A stretch of DNA of 64,000 nucleotides, taken from the NCBI GenBank assembly GCA_000402075.1, contig ARWO01000032.1:124001-188000 (forward strand), in the 5' to 3' direction. Position 1 is the stretch's first letter, and each line of letters opens with the position of its first letter. The notes under the pieces are model-generated. The model was not told where the DNA came from and ran no database searches. It saw nothing but the letters and a program-made list of their open reading frames with translations. The translations under genes and the position numbers were made by a program. Below, piece after piece: positions 58,639-64,000 of this stretch. This DNA comes from Thaumarchaeota archaeon SCGC AAA007-O23. Lineage in GTDB: Archaea > Thermoproteota > Nitrososphaeria > Nitrososphaerales > Nitrosopumilaceae.

Positions 58639-59847
58639 ATGAGCGTTACATATGATAATATTGTGAGTGCACAACAAGAACAGGGTGATGTGATCAGAAA
58701 AACATCTCTTACCTTTTCAGATACATTTACTCAGCTTACAGGTTCAACCGTTTACTTGAAAAATGAGTTTGAACAAAAAACTGGTTCATTTAAACTGCGT
58801 GGAGCATATTATAAAATCAAAACATTATCTGAAGAAGAAAGAAAAAATGGGGTCGTTGCCGCTTCTGCGGGAAATCATGCACAGGGAGTTGCATATGCAT
58901 CAGCATTAGAAAAGATCAACTGTACTATAGTTATGCCAAAAAATGCTTCCCCAGCAAAGGTTGCTGCTACAAGGGGGTATGGTGCAACTGTAGTTTTGGA
59001 AGGAAAAAATTATGATGAGTCCTGGATAAAGGCACAAGAAATTGCTAAAACAACTGGTGCAACAATCATTCATGCGTTTGATGATTCGCAAATTATAGCA
59101 GCACAAGGCGTGATAGGCTTGGAAATAATTGAACAACTTCCAGATGTTGACGAAATTTATGTACCAATAGGCGGTGGTGGATTAGCAGCTGGTATTTTGG
59201 TGGCTATCAAAGATAAAAACCCAAATGTAAAAGTCATCGGTGTAGAATCAAAATCATTTCCTTCAATGAAAAAGTCATTAGATTCTGGTAAAGTAGAAAC
59301 TATTGAAGGTGGATTTACCGTTGCAGATGGAATATCAGTCAGAACACCAGGTGAACAAACATTTGAAATTATCAAAGATAGGATTGATGAGATTGTGCTT
59401 GTTGATGATGATGAAATCATTAATACAATGTTTCTTTTAATGGAAAGATCAAAGTCAGTGGTTGAACCTGCAGGTGCAGCTGGACTTGCATATCTAGTAA
59501 GCAAAAAACCATCTCCCGGGAAAAAAGTTGTTCCGATATTATGTGGTGGAAATATTGATATGTATTTACTTGGCCAAATAGTTGCAAAAGGTTTGGCAAC
59601 AATGGGTAGAATGGTAAAGATTTTCATTTTGCTTAAGGATAAACCAGGAGCGCTGAAAGAAGTTGTTGACGAGTTGGCATCACTTAGTGCAAACATTGTA
59701 GAAGTTATTCATGACAGACTAAGCTCAAACGTGCGTGCTGGAACAACTGGCGTGACATTAAGTTTAGAAACTGAAGATCAAAAACATATGGATAAACTAA
59801 TACAACATTTGAAAGAAAAAAACATAGATTTCAAGGTTCTCACTTAA
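58639..59847 (+). CDS. ilvA: Threonine ammonia-lyase with ACT domain
   Basis: 402 residues. PLP Lys in QKTGSFKLRGAYYK, phosphate loop GGGGLAAGI, and SAGNHAQGVAYASAL. After about residue 325 there is an ACT domain (VKIFILLKDKPGALKEVVDE) that allows feedback control, probably by isoleucine. It deaminates threonine to 2-oxobutyrate for isoleucine synthesis together with ilvD. Shorter catabolic-type layout (single ACT). Confidence 0.92.
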   Translation: MSVTYDNIVSAQQEQGDVIRKTSLTFSDTFTQLTGSTVYLKNEFEQKTGSFKLRGAYYKIKTLSEEERKNGVVAASAGNHAQGVAYASALEKINCTIVMPKNASPAKVAATRGYGATVVLEGKNYDESWIKAQEIAKTTGATIIHAFDDSQIIAAQGVIGLEIIEQLPDVDEIYVPIGGGGLAAGILVAIKDKNPNVKVIGVESKSFPSMKKSLDSGKVETIEGGFTVADGISVRTPGEQTFEIIKDRIDEIVLVDDDEIINTMFLLMERSKSVVEPAGAAGLAYLVSKKPSPGKKVVPILCGGNIDMYLLGQIVAKGLATMGRMVKIFILLKDKPGALKEVVDELASLSANIVEVIHDRLSSNVRAGTTGVTLSLETEDQKHMDKLIQHLKEKNIDFKVLT

Positions 59848-59860
59848 TTAGATAAGAAAC

Positions 59861-59895
59861 GATTGAATGAGATAGTACCAGTATCTCACCCAATC
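59861..59895 (+). terminator. Hairpin terminator after ilvA
   Basis: GATTG (59861-59865) pairs with CAATC (59891-59895), and TGAGATA (59868-59874) pairs with TATCTCA (59882-59888), with a small internal loop and a 7-nt apical loop. A TTTT run follows. It lies 14 nt after the ilvA stop. Confidence 0.6.
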
Positions 59896-59913
59896 TTTTG
59901 GTTTGGTACAATA

Positions 59914-59994
59914 TTAGCTCAAAAATCTAACAATAAAAATTATTCCAACAACGCCAAAACCAATCAAGTAGAGCTTATTTCTTCGTGTTATCAT
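59914..59994 (-). CDS. 26-aa single-helix membrane microprotein
   Basis: Encodes ITRRNKLYLIGFGVVGIIFI followed by VRFLS: a basic N-terminus, one helix and a basic end. It lies downstream of the ilvA terminator, so it would need its own promoter. Unknown family; similar in architecture to the microproteins at 44.2-44.5 kb. Confidence 0.45.
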   Translation of the reverse strand: MITRRNKLYLIGFGVVGIIFIVRFLS

Positions 59995-60084
59995 GTTTGA
60001 GCTTATGTGTTTATACGTATTATAGAACGTTTTACTAGTAATTTTTTACTTTTTGGTATGAGTATAACAAGTATTATTGGTATT

Positions 60085-60177
60085 CTAAATTAGATTAAAC
60101 AAAAGTATTATCACTCCAATGACTATAATGCCAATCGGAACAAATGGATTATTTATCCAATCTTTAGGTATGATCAT
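60085..60177 (-). CDS. 30-aa single-helix membrane microprotein
   Basis: Encodes IIPKDWINNPFVPIGIIVIG followed by VIILLFNLI: a Pro/Trp-containing head and a strongly hydrophobic helix. An 18-bp motif at 60202-60219 lies upstream and is repeated upstream of the next microprotein. Unknown family. Confidence 0.5.
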   Translation of the reverse strand: MIIPKDWINNPFVPIGIIVIGVIILLFNLI

Positions 60178-60201
60178 CTCAGCTGACCCATATCCCAAAA
60201 A

Positions 60202-60219
60202 GAATCTTGTAATATGTAA
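60202..60219 (-). repeat. 18-bp promoter repeat, copy 1
   Basis: Read on the minus strand this is TTACATATTACAAGATTC, 42 nt before the 30-aa microprotein start. It differs from copy 2 (60346-60363) by a single base. A TATA-like TTACATA is included. Confidence 0.5.
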
Positions 60220-60257
60220 GATGTATGTCTGTATAAGCTTGATACAATTAACCTAAT

Positions 60258-60335
60258 CTAAGTCACTACATGAAGTATGAAAGCTGTAAGTAAGCCTAAC
60301 ATTCCTACTATGATTACGAATACAACTGGACCCAT
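60258..60335 (-). CDS. 25-aa single-helix membrane microprotein
   Basis: Encodes GPVVFVIIVGMLGLLTAFIL followed by HVVT. The TATA-like TTACATA of the upstream repeat sits about 25 nt before the ATG, as in a leaderless gene. Unknown function. Confidence 0.5.
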   Translation of the reverse strand: MGPVVFVIIVGMLGLLTAFILHVVT

Positions 60336-60345
60336 GTTTTAGAAT

Positions 60346-60363
60346 GAATCTTGTAGTATGTAA
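60346..60363 (-). repeat. 18-bp promoter repeat, copy 2
   Basis: On the minus strand TTACATACTACAAGATTC, ending 10 nt before the 25-aa microprotein start. The conserved motif suggests that both microproteins share a promoter or regulator. Confidence 0.5.
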
Positions 60364-60371
60364 CCATATTT

Positions 60372-60920
60372 TTACTTGAACTTTTTCTTGACAAACTTCT
60401 TTAGACCCATTCTCTTCAGATCCTGAGATTCCTTGAGAACTGATTTATGCTGCTTTTCCTTGTGAGATTTTAGCATCTTTCGAATATCACTTGACTCATT
60501 AGCAAGTATTTTCAGGGCATAAATTCCTGCATTTAGTGCCTTGTTTACACCGACAGTAACCACTGGGGAACCAGATGGCATCTCAGATATTGATAATAAA
60601 GAATCAAGACCACCAAATGCAGATTTTTTTTGTTGCTTGTCATTGTAAACTAATATTGGAACTCCAATCACTGGCAGAACGGTATGTGATGCAATCATTC
60701 CTGGTAGGTGTGCTGCACCTCCGGCGCCAGCAATTATCACTTTGAATCCATTTTTTTCTGCATGCTTTGCATATTCTTCTAATCTTGTTGGGGTTCTGTG
60801 AGCTGAGATTATTTGATCTTCATGTGGAACGTCAAATTCATCAAGAATTTCAGCTGCACCGTGCATTATTCTGCTATCAGAACTGGAACCCATTATGATT
60901 CCAACGAGTGGCTTTTTCAT
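60372..60920 (-). CDS. purE: N5-carboxyaminoimidazole ribonucleotide mutase
   Basis: About 182 residues with LVGIIMGSSSDSRIMHGAAE, VPHEDQIISAHRTPTRLEEY, IIAGAGGAAHLPGMIASHT and GVPILVYN, the class I PurE signatures. It shifts the carboxyl group of N5-CAIR to give CAIR in purine synthesis, following PurK. The start ATG 60920 leaves the usual short leader; ATG 60929 is possible. The C-terminus has a basic tail that many PurE proteins lack. Confidence 0.94.
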   Translation of the reverse strand: MKKPLVGIIMGSSSDSRIMHGAAEILDEFDVPHEDQIISAHRTPTRLEEYAKHAEKNGFKVIIAGAGGAAHLPGMIASHTVLPVIGVPILVYNDKQQKKSAFGGLDSLLSISEMPSGSPVVTVGVNKALNAGIYALKILANESSDIRKMLKSHKEKQHKSVLKESQDLKRMGLKKFVKKKFK

Positions 60921-60968
60921 AATTTTCATAGACCTGAAGATGTTTTTAATGTAACGAACACTGGTGTA

Positions 60969-60988
60969 TAGCTCGATAAAGAGAGCTA
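60969..60988. promoter_or_regulatory. Inverted repeat TAGCTC-N8-GAGCTA upstream of purE
   Basis: A 6-bp dyad about 50 nt upstream of the purE start. It could be an operator or a small hairpin. There is no T-tract. Confidence 0.3.
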
Positions 60989-61045
60989 CTAGGCAGGAAG
61001 TAATTATTTGAGTATTCTGAATATATATAAAAAATATATTTATTT

Positions 61046-61120
61046 TTATTTATTCTCTTTACGTCTTTTCTGTTTAGACGTTCCACCAGCATTATGCCTA
61101 TTGGGTTTTTTCTTAGTCAT
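61046..61120 (-). CDS. 24-aa basic mini-protein
   Basis: Encodes TKKKPNRHNAGGTSKQKRRK followed by ENK. Its ATG overlaps the stop of the upstream 49-aa zinc protein (ATGA), which points to a real two-gene unit. Possibly a nucleic-acid-binding peptide. Unknown. Confidence 0.4.
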   Translation of the reverse strand: MTKKKPNRHNAGGTSKQKRRKENK

Positions 61121-61266
61121 TTTATTATCTCGAAAGCATTTTTGTAGGCATCTGGTTTATTTTTGAGATCTTCTTTTATGTGAGATGCTGAAAAGCCATG
61201 TACTTTTCTAATATGTTCTGGAATATCATCACAAGGTTTTTGACAAGTTTTACACATGTATTTCAT
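61117..61266 (-). CDS. 49-aa zinc-finger mini-protein
   Basis: Encodes KYMCKTCQKPCDDIPEHIRK, VHGFSASHIKEDLKNKPDAY and KNAFEIIK. CxxC plus a third Cys and two His (IPEHIRKVHG) resembles a C2H2-like finger. Four-base overlap with the 24-aa gene downstream. It lies between divergent purE and purK, though in the purE direction. Confidence 0.6.
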   Translation of the reverse strand: MKYMCKTCQKPCDDIPEHIRKVHGFSASHIKEDLKNKPDAYKNAFEIIK

Positions 61267-61412
61267 ATTTAGTACGAAATATCAGACTATACATACCCAT
61301 CTACTCTCATCTTAAAAATTGTGAGCATTTAGGAATAAACTATAGTCCAAGTTTAACTAACGGTAAGCTCAACGTCGCACTGGTTTTTATCTAGTTTATT
61401 TTTAGGGTGATT

Positions 61413-62555
61413 ATGACAAAAAGGCTTGGAATCATAGGAGGAGGTCAGCTTGGCATGATGATAACGGAGGCTGCCAAAAATCTAAGTGAGTGTATATCAG
61501 AAATCACAGTGCTTGACCCAACAGAGAATTGTCCAGCTGCCCAGGTTGGAGCAAAACAAATTGTTGGTGACTTTAAGGACGAACTTGCAATACTAAAACT
61601 TGCAGAACAGTCTGACATCATTACATACGAGATAGAATCTGGTAATACAGATGTACTAAGCAAACTAAAAGCAAAGATTGAACCATCACCATCCACTCTA
61701 GGTATAATCCAAGACAAATTTTCACAAAAAACATTCCTTTCAGAGAATGAACTTCCTGTTTCACAATTTTATGAGATTACATCATTGGGCGACCTATATG
61801 AAAAAATTAAGGAACTTGGGCTTCCTGTTTTACTAAAGTCAAGGAGAGATGCATATGATGGAAGAGGAAATTTCAAGATTACTTCCTCGGATGAGATTGA
61901 AAATGCATACCAACACTTTGACGGAAAAAGCCTAATGGTTGAAAAATTTGTCAATTTTAAGATGGAAGTATCTGTAATAGCAGCTCGAAACACAAAAGGC
62001 GATATTACCACATATCCTCTGGTGGAAAATATTCATGAAAATAATATTCTGAAAATGACAATTGCACCTGCACGCGTATCTGATAATGTGATAAGTAATG
62101 CAGGTAATATTGCAAAAAAGACGATGGAGGTCCTGAAAGGTGCTGGTGTTTTTGGAATCGAGATGTTTATTGATCAAGATGATAATATTATCATCAACGA
62201 GATAGCACCTAGGGTTCACAACTCTGGTCATCATACATTACAGTCATGCAAGACATCACAGTTTGAACAACATATTCGTGCAATACTTGGGTTGGAGCTT
62301 GGAAGTACTGATCTTGTTCACAAAACCGTCATGTGTAATATTTTAGGTCCTGACGGATTTGAAGGAAAGTACAAGCCAGTTGTGTTAGAAAAGGGTGGTG
62401 TATATCTGAAGATGTATGGAAAGAGTGTCTCAAAGCCACAACGCAAGCTTGGTCACTTTAACGTTGTAGACCTGAGTGACTCCAAGGACGTATCCGAGTT
62501 GTTGAAAACGGCTGACGAGATAAAAAATTCAATTTTAATTAATCCACTAGATTAG
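61413..62555 (+). CDS. purK: N5-carboxyaminoimidazole ribonucleotide synthase
   Basis: ATP-grasp enzyme that makes N5-CAIR from AIR, bicarbonate and ATP; the product is used by PurE. About 380 residues with LGIIGGGQLGMMITEAAKN, TYEIESGNTD, DKFSQKTFLSENELP, LLKSRRDAYDGRGNF, VEKFVNFKMEVSVIAARN, INEIAPRVHNSGHHTLQSC and KPQRKLGHFNV. Start ATG 61413 sits about 27 nt after a TATA-like TTTTTATC; GTG 61407 is a weaker choice. Confidence 0.95.
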   Translation: MTKRLGIIGGGQLGMMITEAAKNLSECISEITVLDPTENCPAAQVGAKQIVGDFKDELAILKLAEQSDIITYEIESGNTDVLSKLKAKIEPSPSTLGIIQDKFSQKTFLSENELPVSQFYEITSLGDLYEKIKELGLPVLLKSRRDAYDGRGNFKITSSDEIENAYQHFDGKSLMVEKFVNFKMEVSVIAARNTKGDITTYPLVENIHENNILKMTIAPARVSDNVISNAGNIAKKTMEVLKGAGVFGIEMFIDQDDNIIINEIAPRVHNSGHHTLQSCKTSQFEQHIRAILGLELGSTDLVHKTVMCNILGPDGFEGKYKPVVLEKGGVYLKMYGKSVSKPQRKLGHFNVVDLSDSKDVSELLKTADEIKNSILINPLD

Positions 62556-62584
62556 TTTATTAATTCTGAAACTTTCAGCTAATC

Positions 62585-62977
62585 ATGGCAAAAGCAGCAG
62601 CATTAGTAATCACTGGTATTTCAATTGCATTACTGGTAATTTATGGTGCAGATGCAGCTGCCGGGATGGACGATCCTGACAAGCAAGGCTTTCTAGACAT
62701 GGATCACATGACAAGAGGACTTGGTCTTGGTGGTCCAGCAATGGTTTTGCCATTAATTGCATATTTTATTTCACGAAATGATTCGTCCAAGGGACTTGGT
62801 GGAATGATACTAGTTGCAGGAATTCTGATCATAATTGGTGCTGTAACAGTGATTGGCATGACTGATCTTTCTGAAGCAGATGAAACAGCTAGAAACCCAC
62901 TCATGGAAACAGCTCCGTTACTAATAGTTGGTGGAATTCAAATGGGTCTTGGCGTATTAAAGATAAAAAAATCTTAG
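62585..62977 (+). CDS. Multi-helix membrane protein, unknown
   Basis: 130 residues with hydrophobic segments at about residues 5-22, 52-64, 76-92 and 108-122, separated by short polar loops (GMDDPDKQGFLDMDHMTRGL, GMTDLSEADETARN). No motif recognised. The last gene before a small Cys-rich protein that starts 2 nt after its stop, so they are probably co-expressed. Confidence 0.7.
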   Translation: MAKAAALVITGISIALLVIYGADAAAGMDDPDKQGFLDMDHMTRGLGLGGPAMVLPLIAYFISRNDSSKGLGGMILVAGILIIIGAVTVIGMTDLSEADETARNPLMETAPLLIVGGIQMGLGVLKIKKS

Positions 62978-62979
62978 AC

Positions 62980-63099
62980 ATGCCAGTTTGTGAAAAATGC
63001 AAAAACAAAGTTCCTAAAGTGTATAATTGTGAGCATACGAATGATCAGGACTATTGTTCAGACTGTTATACGGAACTACACTACTACCTGACTGAATAA
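62980..63099 (+). CDS. 39-aa Cys-rich mini-protein
   Basis: Encodes PVCEKCKNKVPKVYNCEHTN, DQDYCSDCYTELHYYLTE. CxxC and CxxC pairs plus a C-x-H form a zinc-ribbon-like pattern. It follows the membrane protein by 2 nt, which suggests an operon. Unknown. Confidence 0.6.
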   Translation: MPVCEKCKNKVPKVYNCEHTNDQDYCSDCYTELHYYLTE

Positions 63100-63142
63100 A
63101 ATAGTAATATCCTTTTAATGCAGTTTACAGTTCACTTTTTTT

Positions 63143-63502
63143 ATGAAAGCCATGATATTATCAGGTGGACGTGGTAAGAGACTACGTCCAGTTACAGATA
63201 CTATTCCAAAACCACTGATCAAAATCAATGGGAAGCCATTAATTGAATGGAAAATTAATTATTTGAAAAAATTTGGAATTAAAGATATTATCATCTGCAG
63301 TGGCTATAAGTGGAAAAAGATTGAGAACTACATTAAGAAAAAAAAGAATTTTGGCTGCAACATAGAATATTCAGTTGAGACATCACCACTTGGCACTGGA
63401 GGTGCAATTAAAAAAGCGATTAAGAATATTGTTGATGATTCATTTATTGTGTTAAATGGTGACATAATTACAAACATTAATTTGAAAAAAAATGATGATT
63501 AA
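63143..63502 (+). CDS. Sugar nucleotidyltransferase, N-terminal part (frameshifted gene)
   Basis: The N-terminal catalytic domain of the NDP-sugar pyrophosphorylase family: MILSGGRGKRLRPVTDTIPK, PLIKINGKPLIEW, GTGGAIKKAI and VLNGDIITNI. The frame breaks in an A8 run (63485-63492), where 7 A would continue into the next reading frame. These enzymes make NDP-sugars (glucose or mannose) for surface glycans. Confidence 0.88.
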   Translation: MKAMILSGGRGKRLRPVTDTIPKPLIKINGKPLIEWKINYLKKFGIKDIIICSGYKWKKIENYIKKKKNFGCNIEYSVETSPLGTGGAIKKAIKNIVDDSFIVLNGDIITNINLKKNDD

Positions 63503-63836
63503 ACCAAACAGTATTGCTGCAATTGAATTGAGAACAAACTATGGAACAATGAAAATTAAAAATAACAAAATTCTCCAATTCAATGAAAAAACTGATGTTA
63601 AAGATATATGGATGAATGGGGGAATCTATCATCTAAATACAAACATTGCTAAAATTTTACCTACAAGGGGTAGTATAGAAGGTATAGTTTTCCCAAAATT
63701 AGCCAAAAAAAAATCATTAAACACAGTAAAATTCAAGAATGTATTGTGGCGCTCTATCGATTCTCACAAGGATGTTGAAACATGCTCAAAGGAAATGATC
63801 CAAAAAAAATATATGAAATTTATTTCAAAAAGATGA
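63492..63836 (+). CDS. Sugar nucleotidyltransferase, C-terminal part (after frameshift)
   Basis: 114 residues continuing the nucleotidyltransferase fold: IKPNSIAAIELRTNYGTMKI, FNEKTDVKDIWMNGGIYHLN and VLWRSIDSHKDVETCSKEM. It lacks the nucleotide-binding start, so it cannot be functional alone. Removing one A from the A8 run would give a single protein of about 230 residues. Confidence 0.85.
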   Translation: MMIKPNSIAAIELRTNYGTMKIKNNKILQFNEKTDVKDIWMNGGIYHLNTNIAKILPTRGSIEGIVFPKLAKKKSLNTVKFKNVLWRSIDSHKDVETCSKEMIQKKYMKFISKR

Positions 63837-63842
63837 ACCAAA

Positions 63843-64000
63843 ATGCGTTTGTCATATAGCCTAGGTTCATTGTTAACAGTTGAGCAAGTTCTAGCGTGTT
63901 CAAGAAAATTAAATGTATTTAAGCCTGATACAGTATGGATTCCAGAAACATGGGGAATGGAGAATTTTTCAATGCTTAGTATGGCAAGTAAGGAAAATAG
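63843..64000 (+). CDS. Luciferase-like (LLM) F420- or flavin-dependent oxidoreductase, 5' part
   Basis: The first 52 residues: MRLSYSLGSLLTVEQVLACS, RKLNVFKPDTVWIPETWGME and NFSMLSMASKEN. This is the start of a bacterial-luciferase-like TIM barrel, several of which in archaea use coenzyme F420. It continues beyond the right edge. It begins 6 nt after the nucleotidyltransferase stop. Confidence 0.75.
   Translation, partial: MRLSYSLGSLLTVEQVLACSRKLNVFKPDTVWIPETWGMENFSMLSMASKEN

Overview
The window looks like part of the chromosome of an ammonia-oxidising-type thaumarchaeon (Nitrososphaerota; Nitrosopumilus or marine group I-like). The DNA is AT-rich and densely packed, with overlapping genes and TATA boxes about 25-30 nt before start codons, as expected for leaderless archaeal transcripts. 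The proteins are archaeal: PolB with a C-terminal PCNA-binding box, aRF1, Rpo6 (RpoK), ribosomal proteins S25e and S26e, Alba, deoxyhypusine synthase, PurP, GatCAB with an archaeal AspRS, and an archaeal ThrRS. Methylmalonyl-CoA mutase plus epimerase at the left edge fit the 3-hydroxypropionate/4-hydroxybutyrate carbon fixation cycle. I see no insertion sequence, prophage, CRISPR array or rRNA. There is one tRNA (Phe).

Layout. 0-9 kb: methylmalonyl-CoA mutase end and epimerase, a CBS-domain regulator, then a minus-strand block with pyruvate phosphate dikinase (frameshifted), triosephosphate isomerase, a PQ-loop protein, DNA polymerase B and dCMP deaminase. 9-19.4 kb: ilvD, a 560-bp spacer with small genes and operator-like repeats, the compact trpEGDCBA operon (no trpF; trpC appears to start at AUC), then pyrG. 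19.4-29 kb: NAD kinase fused to a winged helix (frameshifted), a PfkB kinase, S26e, thrS-agmatinase-phospholipid synthase operon, deoxyhypusine synthase, S25e and rpoK. 29-39 kb: Alba, regulators, an asparagine-synthase-like protein, a YHS mini-protein, UbiA prenyltransferase, an Arg/Ser/Gly repeat protein, parvulin, a Hef-type helicase, HIT protein, aRF1, CbtB, winged-helix regulators and purP. 39-54 kb: aspS-gatCAB, a three-gene microprotein operon, an ETF module (FixA, FixB, a FixC-FixX fusion) and a polyhydroxyalkanoate locus (phaE-phaC, phasin-like, AbrB-type, alpha/beta hydrolase). 54-64 kb: HD hydrolase, tRNA-Phe, stand-alone RAM domains, threonine ammonia-lyase, a second microprotein cluster, purE/purK, a frameshifted nucleotidyltransferase and the start of a luciferase-like oxidoreductase.

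Together these genes cover central carbon (3HP/4HB, gluconeogenesis), branched-chain amino acid and tryptophan synthesis, purine and CTP synthesis, indirect Asn/Gln-tRNA formation, hypusination of aIF5A and carbon storage.

Three points deserve attention. (1) At least fifteen tiny ORFs of 24-49 codons lie in the gaps between larger genes. Seven encode a single predicted transmembrane helix; three of these form an overlapping mini-operon at 44.2-44.5 kb, and three more sit in a cluster at 59.9-60.3 kb with a shared upstream sequence. (2) Three core genes (ppdK, nadK, a sugar nucleotidyltransferase) are broken by one-base changes in A-runs, which suggests sequencing indels or slippage. (3) Several promoter regions carry clean dyads or phased repeats that look like operators.
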